Below, in pieces: positions 11,251 through 22,400 of a DNA stretch of 64,000 bases; the stretch's first letter is position 1; each line of letters starts with the position of its first letter. The position numbers and the translations under genes are program-made. Source of the DNA: Telopea speciosissima (taxonomy: Eukaryota; Streptophyta; Magnoliopsida; Proteales; Proteaceae). The notes beneath the pieces were generated by a model. That model ran no database searches, was not told the DNA's origin, and saw only the letters and a program-made list of their open reading frames with translations. The stretch lies in contig NC_057926.1 of the NCBI RefSeq assembly GCF_018873765.1, positions 51,627,878 through 51,691,877 of the forward strand. The letters run 5' to 3'.

Positions 11251-12164
11251 GAAGGGCTATCATAAGACCTTGCAAAAATCAAGAAATCTTTTTTTTTTTT
11301 TAATTGAAAGGGTATGAAAAAGATGATCAGTACTTTAGTTGTTGGTGTTAAAGTGGTTGAGTGTCGAGATCAGTTATTTATTGAGATCAATTAGGATTTG
11401 AATCCTCTGTGACCTGGGGTTGTGCGGCCATTGTGTTGCATGCTACTCCATCATCAACGGATTGCATGTTGATCGAGTCAAGGCTTATCCCACACAAAGT
11501 GCTAACAGCTTATCCTCTGTTTATCTCTTCTCTTCATCACCTTGTATGTAGGAGTTTGTTTTGCATTCAAACTCAACTCCTCTTTGTTGTTTGAAATTTA
11601 AATTCAAATGTAATGTAAATGTCACATACAATATAAATACAACACCACCGTAAGATTAAGAGTGCGGTGAATTCTTATCTTCAATATCTCCTGTGTCTAT
11701 CCTATCTTATCTTCTATTGTTATCCTTTCATGTGCAATTCTCAGGTCGCCACCTCAGCACAGATGCTCATCCAAATGCTATTCAAAATTCAAATTTAAAA
11801 GGAGCTCGATGTCCAACTATTAGATGTGGGCATATGTGTTGAGGTGGTGACAGGTAGCTCGATGGCAGCACAATCATAGAGGAGCCCGATCCCATCAATT
11901 ATGTATTAATTGTCTAGTAGTGGAGTCAGATCAGGTGGGTGGTCGAAAGGAAGAGAGTCACTTTATAAATTATTTGAGAAATAATTGTCGAGTAGGACGT
12001 GGAGTCAAGATTGTCTCAAAATCTTTTTCTCCTTCTCTTTTTCTTTCACTATTCTGAGAAATATTTCATTCAGACACCATTCTTCACCAGGGATATGGAC
12101 AAACCAAGGGGTCGGACCCATGACTCGTACCCTTCTAGTTGAGAACATGGTGGATGGAATCTTT
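11251..12164. other. Intergenic; possible degenerate LTR
   Basis: No gene. 11330-11760 has LTR-like texture (TATAAATAC at about 11632 followed by a pyrimidine-rich stretch), but I could not define both ends or a target duplication. Confidence 0.35.
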
Positions 12165-12279
12165 TTCCCATTTTTCTTCTTTTGGATATCTACCATTACA
12201 TCACAGACCAGCTTCATAAAACCTCTCCAAAGCCTGCTGCTCTAGCTTCAGTGGTCTAGAAAAACTTTCAGTCTTAAGG
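12165..12279 (-). pseudogene. Inverted sulfotransferase fragment
   Basis: Read on the minus strand, 12209-12279 encodes LKLEQQALERFYEA, which aligns with LQLEDAFEMFCKG of the intact gene (residues 201-213) and LKLEDAFERFCKA of the inverted copy. On the plus strand, CATAAAACCTCTCC and GCTTCAGTGGTCTAGAAAAA parallel 7090-7145. Only about 25 codons are recognisable. It ends just 57 bp before the ATG of the intact gene, pointing the opposite way. Confidence 0.65.
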
Positions 12280-12336
12280 TTGGAGAGTGGAGACCCTTTC
12301 TTCTTCCTTTCATATTCTCATTACTTTCATTCAGTC

Positions 12337-13368
12337 ATGGCCCAAAGTGCTCCTTACAAAATATGTTTTGTACCCAAGAGCAGAGAAGAAGAGGAAGAAG
12401 ATTCAAAAATCTACAAGAGATACAGGGAGATTATTGCCAAACTTCCCACAACAGAAGGTTGGTCAGGTACACTCTACCAATACCAAGGCTTTTGGTATGA
12501 TTCGGAACTAACTAGTGGTGGACCATTAGCAGTTCAAGATCACTTCAAGCCAAAACCCAGTGATATTCTTATTGCTAGCACCCCCAAGTGTGGCTCAACT
12601 TGGCTAAGATCACTAGCCTTTGCTGTCATGAATCGCGAATCTCATCCTCCTTCAGATCAGCAGCACCCTTTGCTCTTATTCAACTCACACCATCTAGTGC
12701 CAGTGATAGAGGCAAGTCTATATAACGATTATGTCAATGACAACCGAATTCCTAACCTTGACATTCTTCCATCGCCTACTCTGTTCAGCACACACATGCC
12801 TTACACATCGCTACCGCAATCTGTTACACATTCAGAGACTACCCGGATTGTTTATATTTGCAGGAACACCAAGGATACTCTAGTATCATGGTGGCATTTC
12901 GCGAACAAGTTCAGGTTGAATATTTCCTTGGAACCTCTGCAACTGGAAGATGCATTCGAGATGTTTTGCAAAGGGATGCTTTCATGTTGCCCATTTTGGG
13001 ATCATGTGTTGGGTTATTGGAAAGAAAGCTTAGCAAGGCCTCAAAATGTATTGTTCCTCAAGTATGAAGAGATGGTAGCTGAACCAGCTCTTCACTTGAA
13101 ATCATTGGCAGAGTTTATGGGATACCCCTTCTCCTCAATGGAAGAGAGAGAAGGGGTGATTGATCAAATAATAAAGCTCTGTAGTTTCCAGAATTTAAGC
13201 AATTTGCCAGTTAATAAAACTGGAACAAGTTATCCTGGTGTTTCAAACAGTTTCTTCTTCGGGCGAGGTAAAGTTGGAGACTCAGCAAATTTCCTCACAC
13301 CTGAGATGATTGAGCAACTTGACCACATCACTGAGCAAAAATTGCATGGTTCAGGCTTAACACTCTAA
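12337..13368 (+). CDS. Cytosolic sulfotransferase (SOT), intact
   Basis: Encodes a 343-residue, intronless cytosolic sulfotransferase. The family transfers sulfonate from PAPS to hydroxyl groups of flavonoids, brassinosteroids, hydroxyjasmonate or desulfoglucosinolates; the substrate cannot be told here. Visible signatures are the 5'-PAPS loop STPKCGSTWL (residues 81-90, Lys84), the catalytic-His motif STHMPY (His153), the 3'-phosphate segment RIVYICRNTKDTLVSWWHF (170-188), the WDHVLGYWKESL region (221-232), and the C-terminal GRGKVGD (309-315) ending HGSGLTL. The Trp that usually follows GD is replaced by Ser. The start is ATG 12337 (MAQSAPYK), because the inverted copy begins at the equivalent residue. 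The N-terminus has an acidic EEEEED stretch, as in plant SOTs. No transit peptide is evident. Confidence 0.95.
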   Translation: MAQSAPYKICFVPKSREEEEEDSKIYKRYREIIAKLPTTEGWSGTLYQYQGFWYDSELTSGGPLAVQDHFKPKPSDILIASTPKCGSTWLRSLAFAVMNRESHPPSDQQHPLLLFNSHHLVPVIEASLYNDYVNDNRIPNLDILPSPTLFSTHMPYTSLPQSVTHSETTRIVYICRNTKDTLVSWWHFANKFRLNISLEPLQLEDAFEMFCKGMLSCCPFWDHVLGYWKESLARPQNVLFLKYEEMVAEPALHLKSLAEFMGYPFSSMEEREGVIDQIIKLCSFQNLSNLPVNKTGTSYPGVSNSFFFGRGKVGDSANFLTPEMIEQLDHITEQKLHGSGLTL

Positions 13369-14509
13369 ATTTACTATGTATCTTTCTTGGTTAATTTCTC
13401 TATTGCAGGTGCATGTGGCTCTCTTTGGAATGTGGGTTTCTATATATTTTGTAAGAATAATTGGGAAGCAATTAAAACTCCCTTGCTGTGTTCTAGGGGA
13501 AATCAGACTAGTGAATGCTGGGTTTGGGACTGGGTTTAGAAAGCTGGGTAAACTCTCCAATCTATCATATTGGATTGTTACCTCTATAATAAATCAGATG
13601 TATGTGTTACTGAACTCTATTAACTTTTGAAGTATCCTGTATGAAAATGCAAGTTTGTTTTCTAGTTTTCAGCACAAAGTAATTCTAAAGATCTCATTTT
13701 ATTTCTTTAGTTATTTTTATATAAATTGAAAAATGAGTTCCTAACATCTAAGAAGAATAATTAGGTACATAGCCTAGCGCGTAAAGCGGTTTTTTTGCGT
13801 CGGGTTGTGTTTGGGCGCAATTACACACCCACATACAGAACCGGTTAGCGTTCTTTCTCCCATTTAATATATTAAATCAATGATGTGGGCAGGGCTCAGC
13901 CAGGTAGTGCTCAGCTCAAGCCCAGCACGGCCCAATCCTGAGCCTAAATCCCATCCTAGCCCAGCCCAGGACGTGAAATTTTTGGGTGGCACATGCTCAT
14001 CGGACAAACTTTCACCCCTATCGTTGTACCCACAAGGCAGTTTTTTTGGTAGGAAAAAGGCAATTCATTTCATGTTAAACACATGGAAGAGCTATAAAGT
14101 TCCCTCAATCACATAGTAGAATTCGGCCATTCTGTCGTACACGAAATTGACAGCGTCTTCCTAGTTAATGAATCCGCTAAACAAATGGTAATTTTTTATT
14201 TGTTTCTTAATGATACCTTTATTTTCTGTAGAACTAACAAGAATAATATATCTATTATGCATGTTATTCTTAATCTGTATCAAGACCCATCTAGGCAGCG
14301 GATCAATTTTTAGAAAAATGGTGTTCTATTTAGTGAACAAGTTAGGAATATGGTTCATTGTAGTTTGGGTGTGGGTCCTATTTCGAAGGGAGCAAACTAT
14401 TAATATAAAAAGTGGGACCACCACTTCTTCTTCTTCAAACCATCGTTACACTACACCCCATTGTGCACACCACTGCCCTACCACCGCTTCAACCTCCAAC
14501 AAACCTAAA
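13369..14509. other. SOT 3' flank and intergenic DNA
   Basis: 13369-13770 is shared with the flanks of the two other SOT copies (same order of words around CCCTTGCTGTG and GGGGAAATCAGACT), marking the extent of the duplicated unit. 13880-13970 is a GGGCTCAGCC/CCCAGCCC-rich patch, also seen in related form at 41070-41160. Nothing coding is supported. Confidence 0.5.
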
Positions 14510-14770
14510 ACCTTTAGTATCGCCGTCAAGTCCTTAACTGAGAAAGGTGAACAATACGAGAAGACCTTCGCCGCTAAATTGATGGCGCTCGCACAGCTCT
14601 GCAAGCGAAACCTTGTTTGCCTAAGAGGTTGGTGAATTTATGAGGACCAATTGCTTCTTGTATATGACTCCAATTATAATAAAGATGATTAGCGACTGCT
14701 CTGTTCTATCTACATGAGAAATTGGAGACACAAATCATCCACCGAGACGTTATTTGTGATCCCAAAGCGC
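14510..14770 (+). pseudogene. Lectin receptor-like kinase fragment (LecRK-S.2-like)
   Basis: The translation shows kinase-domain remnants in order: AVKSLTEKGEQYEKTFAAKL (14521-14580), then LAQLCKRNLVCLRGW, a TGA at 14633-14635 where the family has Cys, then in the same frame YEDQLLLVYD (14640-14670). After a deletion and frame change, LETQIIHRDV appears at 14719-14750, the start of the catalytic loop. From memory, this pattern is characteristic of the receptor-like kinase S.2 type. Substitutions, the stop and the missing middle show it is a dead fragment. Upstream 14400-14510 is not recognisable. Confidence 0.7.
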
Positions 14771-15253
14771 ACACAGTGTTTTCAAGTGAATCAAGAAAGA
14801 ATAAAGGTAGGCCCAGGCCCATGTTATCATCCTACACCCACTCTTCAAAGCTTTCCTTGTCGAGATGGTTTGCCAAAACGTGGTCTTGGAGAGGAAGATT
14901 TCTAGTTTTTGGTTTGCCAAAAGATGGAATTGAAGACCGACGGTGACGGTGAGGAGGAAGAAGATGAAATGCTGCTTCTTCTAATCATTTTTTATCCCAA
15001 GGGTAAAAGAGTCATGTTGCATACTAACATACACCTAGGGTTATTTTAGGGGTTAAAATTATTACTCCTTATCTACATCACGACTTAACAGATGGACCCT
15101 AATGGCCTGGGTTTGCTTGTAATAGATTATAAACTACAGGAAAATAGGTGTAATAATTGAAAATAGAGGAGAGATATTTGTAATTAAGGCAAAGTATAAG
15201 GGAGAGAAGAAATTTTTCCTTTTTTTTTTAATTTTTTTTGGTTTTTTATTTTA
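14771..15253. other. Intergenic, nothing recognised
   Basis: AT-rich sequence between the kinase fragment and the next long-TIR element. No gene or repeat boundary is visible. Confidence 0.45.
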
Positions 15254-16343
15254 GGGAAAATTACACTGTGATCACCTGAGGTTTGTCCTAAATACAAGTC
15301 CTAAATACAAAGTGACTCCCTGTGTTTTTAAATTATACAATCGCACCCCTGAATGGACAGTGTTAAATAATATAATTTTAAAATACCAACTTTACCCTCA
15401 TCTAATATCATTAATCAAAAATTGTTAAATAATGCAATGTAAAATACTAACTTTACCCTCTTCTTAGATTATAAACCAAAAATCTTTTTTTTTTTTTGAA
15501 AGCTCTGAACTTCTTGACATTCACGATTTCAATTATCTCCATAAATACAGAGTTACAGAACACCAATTGGTTAAAGACTAAAATACCCTAGATGAAGAGA
15601 GAACAGAGCTTCGTATGTCAAAAAACCAAAAACCTATTCAAACTGATCATAAACCAAAAACCTTCAAGCACTAGCAAAGGATTGTCTCCATCAAATCGGG
15701 ATAGAAATTGATCCAAACCAAAAACGAAAGAAAATCAAAAGTGAAACCCTTCCTGCAAGACTGAGCACCACTGACTGAAACCCTCTTTTCATTTTCTTCA
15801 TTCTTGCCAAAAAACCTAACCCAATTGAATCTCTCTCCAATACTATTTTCTCTCTGTTCGTTTCTGGTTTTGGGTTCCACTTGGTTCCATCAATTCTCAT
15901 TTTTCTTCTCCAGCTTCTCCAATATGGATGGAAGACCCAGGTCTGGCTTCATCGGAGAACGACAGCTCCTCTAGCTAGTCGTCCTCGCAATCTTCAGTGA
16001 ACCCTACCCCCCTCTTCTCTGGTTTGGGAGGATCATGGTCGGATGAGATTTTAGACACAGGACCCCTGCGAACCCCACCCCCGACTCCCTCTTCTCTGGT
16101 TTGGGAGCATTGTTGCAAATCTGTAAGGGATGCCCTATGGATAAAATGGTAAACTCACACCCTAGAAGGGGTATATTAATCATTTGAAGGCAAACTTAAC
16201 CAACACTGTAACAGTTAACTAACGAAGTGGGGCTGACTGTAACAACTAACCTAAATTTAGGGGGCGCAGCTGTATAATTTAGAAACACAGGGGGTCTCTT
16301 AGTATTTAATATAAACCTTAGGGGGTGGCAGTGTAATTTTCCC
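15254..16343. mobile_element. Second long-TIR element (MULE-like) upstream of RRP12
   Basis: The left end GGGAAAATTACACTGTGATC and the reverse complement of the right end GGGAAAATTACACTGCCACC match. The similarity extends inward about 110 bp or more (CTGTGTTT-TAAATTATACA, GCACCCC). It is flanked by TTTATTTTA on the left and ATTATTTTA on the right, a 9-bp target duplication with one mismatch, the size expected for Mutator-like elements. There is no transposase. The terminal GGGAAA-TTA is shared with the element at 8388-9924. It ends 115 bp before the RRP12 start codon. Confidence 0.75.
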
Positions 16344-16398
16344 ATTATTTTAAGTTATACTGTAGTTTGTTTACCGTTTTTTCTCTTCTTCCTTGCCG

Positions 16399-16416
16399 AA
16401 ACCCTAAACCCTAACC
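16399..16416 (+). promoter_or_regulatory. Telo-box pair in RRP12 leader
   Basis: AAACCCTAAACCCTAACC lies 43 bp before the start codon. The AAACCCTAA telo-box is known from promoters and leaders of plant ribosomal-protein and ribosome-biogenesis genes, fitting the function of the gene that follows. Confidence 0.75.
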
Positions 16417-16458
16417 AGGTCTATCTCACCAACATAGGGTTTCTCCTCCTCGGCAACC

Positions 16459-19400
16459 ATGGAGGGCTTGGAATTTCACGAACCCCAAATTCCCATGGAA
16501 GAAAGTGAAGATCTTTGCAATTCTATCCTCTCAAGATTCGGTAATTCGGCACAGGAAGACCATCAGCACCTCTGCTTAGTCATCGGTACCATGTCCCAGG
16601 AACTCAAAGATCAAGGACTTCCATTAACAGCTATAGCTTACTTTGGCGCAACAGTTTCTTCACTTAATCGACTTTCCAATGAACCCGGAGCTTCTGATCC
16701 TAAAATCCCAGCTTTTCTTACTCTTCTATCAATGATTCTTCCGAGGGTGTCAGGTGCAGTTTTGAGAAAGAAGAGAGATTTTGTTTCGGAACCGTTAGTT
16801 CGTGTCCTTCACCGTGACTCCGTGAATGTAGGAGCTGTGACGTCGGGATTGAAGTGCATTTCGCATTTGCTTATTGTCAGTGATAAGGATATCTGGTCGG
16901 ATTCTAACCCTTATTGTCTTCAAAATCTTTATTCTGTTGTTCTGAGATTCGTTACCAATTCTGACGATAAGGTAAATTGTTAGTACTTACACTCTGCATA
17001 AATATCATATATTTTTCCACTGCTTGCCATAACAACTAACAAGATAAAACTCGAATAGGCCGGCAGAGGAATTTCTTTTTACCCTTTTCTTCCATATAAT
17101 TCCCGTGCTCCATTGGAAGCTAATCTTCTCTTAATGGGTGAAGTGTTGATACTTCTTAACACTGACCTCGTTATTTTTAAAGCTCTTCAATCTAGGAAAT
17201 TTTGTGTATTATGTATGTGTAGTTTAACTATACATTCCCAATTACTTGTTTAGTCATGTATCTCAGTTATCACTACCCTTCTGGCCTCCTACCCTTGCGT
17301 ATCTCATGGAGTTAGAAAATTTATTTTTGAAGACATTGTATTTTTGAGCGTCCCCTATATGCTTGTTGAATAACATGGATGGTTGATATTTTTTATCATG
17401 TTTACTTTATTTTTAACCAAGAATATCTTTTGGAAATCATTGAATTGTATACGCAGTATATGGTAATTTTCTGTCCATGCCTTATGGATTAAACATAAAA
17501 ATAACATGGAATAACATGGTCAGCTCAATTTTGTACAGATAAGAAGGCAATCACATACATGTCTTTGTGACGTCCTACGGAGCTTTCAAGGGTCACTGGT
17601 GCTGGCACGTGCTAGTGATGAAATCACAAAAATCTTTGCAAAATTTTTCCTACTTGCTGGTGGATCAAATCCTAATGCTTCAGAAAGGCCCAAAGGAGCG
17701 CAAGAGGTTCTACATATTCTGTATGCTTTGAAAGACTGCCTACCTCTAATGTCCTTTAAGTCCACAACAGGCATTCTAAAGTACTTTAAGACTCTCTTGG
17801 AAGTGCGACAACCCATTGTTATTAGACGAATAACAGATTGTTTGCATGCACTTTGTATCTATCCAACATCAGAAGTTTGTCCTGAAGCTCTGCTAGATCT
17901 GTTATGCTCTCTTGCATCATCTATTTCTGCTGATGAGAAGTCTGTGGATGGCATGACTTTCACTGCACGCTTACTAGATAGTGGCATGCGAAAAGTTTAT
18001 GCCTTGAATAGGCAACTCTGCGTGGTTAAGCTTCCTCTTGTGTTCAATGCGCTTGGAGGTTTGTGATTTCTCTTTTCCTTATTTATAAATGTATGTTTTC
18101 TTAAGGTTGTTAAATTACATAGGGTTACAAACATTTCCCTAGTCCAAGTCCGGATCCATCTTTGTTATGGGGAAAAAAAAAAAGAATTAAATATGGACAA
18201 ACTTTGGGTGAAATCACTGCAATATTTGATTGAGTGGGACCAGTATTGTAATAAGACAGTGATTCAATGGAATTGGACAAACTTTGGTCGAAATCACCAC
18301 AATATTTGATTGTGAGTGGGACCAGTATTGAAATATGATAGTGATTCAATGGAATTGATTGAAGTCTTAAAATCTATTGTAATAGATATTGAATTAATTG
18401 AAATATTTAAGTTTTGGATATGAAGAAATCAGTGGAGAATTTGGAACTGCTTGAAGACAATATTATAACACCCTGTGTACTTAATGAATCAGTGTTGTAT
18501 TTTGGTATTGACAGAAATTTTGGCATGTGAGCATGAGGAGGCTTTGTTTGCAGCCGTGGAAGCATTAAAGAGTCTAATAATTGCGTGCATTGATGAAAGG
18601 TTGATCAAGCAAGGGGTGGATCAGATTATGGTCAATACTGAAATTGATGCAAGAAGGTCACAGCCAACTGTCATCGAAAAAATATGTGCCACGATTGAAA
18701 GCTTACTTGGTTATCAGTACATTGCAGTTTGGGACATGGTGTTTCAGGTTGTTTCAACAGTGTTTGATAAACTAGGTATTTCTTTTGTTTCCAAGTCCTT
18801 TGGAATATATTTCATTTCATTTCAGGGGTTCTTTTCTTCCTGGATGTACAATTAACAAGTATTTTTTGTCCTTCAAGCAAGACATAATGACATGGTTAAA
18901 TAATTAGACTCAATGCGATTTTTTATTATGATATCCTGCAAATTGCTGCTTTTATTTGTATTCGTGAATGTTTGGTCAATGCAGTCTGCTACAGTTTGTA
19001 TTTCTTATTTACTGGTGATTTCTGGAGAGGATATAATGAAGACTACACTCAAGCCAGGAAAATCCAGCAGAAATTTAGCATGAACAGGATCTCACAGGTT
19101 GTAGGAATAAGAACCCAAAACAGAGAAAGATAATAACTTTGGCAATTTAGATCAGATAGGTCTGAAACTGTAATCAATGGACCTGTTCTGCAGGAAGAGA
19201 CTATTCTGTAAAATCTGTCTTGAATCTGAGATCAAAACCATAGTTGTCACATTGTCTAGACAGAACAGATGTGCAAAGTTTCTCCCAAAGAACAAAAAGA
19301 TGAACCGGTGTGCCAAACATTTATTAGGTGTTTTTTGTTCTAGTGGCACAAAAGAACACAAGAGATGTTCCATAAGAATGTTGCCAAACAAAGCCTTAGA

Positions 19401-22400
19401 TGTGACATGACATCTTGCAGTTACAATAGGAATCTTATCTTGATAGTAGCTCAAGTTATGGTGATCTTATAGAAGTTACCTTTTTTTTATTGTAAAGCAT
19501 ATCTTGGATTGGGATTAGATTGGAGCTTTCCTATTGGATGGATGATGGGAACTCTCATTTCCTATTGATTGAATGATGTAAGCTCTCTCATAAGCCAATC
19601 ACAGGCTTTTGGGGTAGCTATAAATATATGTATTGCCCATAGACCCTCACAAAAATTTGAAGAAAGGCTTTCAGTTTATTTTTTTTCTGAATTATGTGTT
19701 GTTGATTCAGTATTAGCCCCGTGGATTCAGTGGTGTTTACCTGGTGGATTCTGGGTGCACTTGGCGGTTCCAAGTGAAGACTAAAGTAGATTCCTAAGTG
19801 CAAGTGTGGATTCCCTTCACAAGCTTTGGTGAATTCCTAGCCAGTTTTATCCTTCTATTTGTTCTTCTATCTATCAATCAAGCTAAAAGTCAGATCTGAA
19901 CACTCACACCCCTGCGATTATACTGTTTCTGTTCAATATTTTAGTTCTGTTTTGTTTACTGGTTTCTGTCATATGCTTCTAGTTCTGATTTCAGTTTACT
20001 TCATTAAGACTAGATTTATTTCTCTTTGAAGTTCTGTTCTGAATTTCTGAGAACCCTAGTTGATTTCTCAGTTATGCTCTTGCTTTTGACTAATCCTTAT
20101 CACAGTAGGATTCTTCAGAAATTAACTGTTTTGATCTAGGCAACGCCTTAGGTGCCTTTGTTGCCTAGGCGGGTGCCTTTACTGGGTTATAGCATTTTTC
20201 CTTTGACTGTTCTAATTTGATCCTGTTAAAGCCATTTTTTTGGGGTAAATAAAGCCAATTTCGTGTTGAATTTTCCCGGCTTGAATTTTTATTCATCATT
20301 ACGAATTGTTTTCAAAACTGTCTTTTCAACCTTCTGTCAAAAGTTTATCTCTACATGGTGATATGTACTTTGACTGGAACTAGAGGATGAGGGGGCAGGC
20401 AATATGTCCACAAGTTCAGTTTGAGTTGGGTTGCCATGTGGCAGAAAACAAGTGCCCAGTGACCGAGCTTTACATACATGGCCTGTCTTGAGATCTCTCT
20501 TACTTGGTTTAATGATGTCAGGCTTCTTGTTGATGCAATTAGACGTTGGATAAATGAGGAATTAGTTTTTTTTTTATTATTTTTCCTTTATTTCAGCCGT
20601 AGATACAAGTAGAGTTTGAATCAAAGTTGTTTTAGTTTTACAGTCCAATTAGAGTTGAAATTTTGTTTTAGATTTAGATAGTCGGTTCTAATTTAGATTT
20701 CGACAAGGATTAGGATTTTAATTTCTCTTTAAATATTTCTTGTAACCAGCGTAATATTCAGTTTTGGATAATGACATTTTATTTGGTTTAGTTTGATGGC
20801 TGCCGTGGGCTGTGCGTGCATCTCCTCCCACTTCTGAATTCTTCTTCTTCTCCTCTTGTTTTTCTGCTTCTTCTTTTCTGTTTCCTCTTTGCATACCCTA
20901 TTCTGGCACTAGGTAAATCTGAAACAAAGAAGATTGAACAACCAGCAAGCTATTGCTCTGTTCTGGGCGGTAATAATAGCCCCTTCTATTCTGGTTCGAT
21001 CTCTTCCCTTACAAGCCTTGCTTCCTCAGGCTTTAGGGCTAATATTCCTGACATTAGGGTGACTCAAACCCCAAGAGCTTGCTTCGTAAGTCCTCCTTTG
21101 CTGTGAGATTCGAGTCTTTGAGAAATCTGCAACTGTGAAGTTCTCCAGGTCTGATTTCAGGGATTAAATACTCCTTTCTAAGTTGAGAATGGACACTGTG
21201 AAGGTTTGGAATCAATAGAGCTTTGAGCCACACCCCTTCGCCTGAAGTCTCAGATCCAGCTGACAGAGATTTAAGGGATTCTTTTCTTTGGAAGCAATTC
21301 TGGTTTCTCCGTCACTTCTTGGCTTGAGGTAGAAGACAACCCTCTTTTCACGATTCCTTGTGTTTTTATTTTATTTACCCACTTTCCCTAAATACCCCTT
21401 CCTTCCATTCTTATTTCTATTTGTTCCTATTTTCTTTTAGTTCCAAGTCTGCCCCCCGCCCCATATTGTACGTTACCTTTCCCTTTTGTTCTTTTTCTCT
21501 TATGTTTAAACTTCCATTTAATTACAGAATTGCCACCCTCCTTTTGGAAACATTGATTTAAATATTTAATTACTGTTTTGTCATTTTTCTCTTGGATTTG
21601 AGTGCTCCTTTGTTTGAGTGGGCCCCCAAGCAGCCCGGTAAGGGTTATTCCAACCCAGGTCTGCATTATCTTGTATTGTCACATGGTATATGGATGAATG
21701 TTGTGTCTGTTAGTGTTCCCTCCCCTCTTCTGTCTGTGTGTGTAGGACTACAAGTTACCTTTTTGTTTTTTCGTTCTAAATTTATGCTGACATTATTATA
21801 ATTCATTGTACTTGATTTACTCCCTGTGATTATTATCCAATGCTCAGGAGAATATTCCTCGTATCTATTGAGAGGAACCATTAAGGGCCTAGCAGATATG
21901 CAGAAGCTACCAGAGGAAGACCTCCCTTCCAGGAAACAGGTGACCACATTTTTTTTTTAAATAAAAAGAAAGTTCCATTTATAGGATGAATCTCATTTCT
22001 TCATGAAGATGAATTATCCATCTTTAATTTCAGTCTTGACAATATATTTCGTTTGTTTGTATGGTTGGTTTTATCAATACCTTATCAAGGACATTATTAA
22101 TGATCAATGCCATTGTTCTCCGAAATTATTTCAAATTTAGAAAATCTATTTCCCAAACTTTTTCCTTGAACTGTTCTGAGCTCTAAATTTTTTAGAATTG
22201 ATCTACATGCTGAGATGTTGATGTCATTCGGAATTTGCAGCTTCATGAATGTTTAGGATCAGCTCTTGGTGCAATGGGGCCTGAAACTTTTTTAAGCTTA
22301 ATACCCCTTAATTTGGAGGCAGAAGACCTCTCTGAGGTTAATATTTGGCTGCTTCCGATTTTGAAGCATTATACTGTGGGCGCTCATTTGAGCTTCTTTA

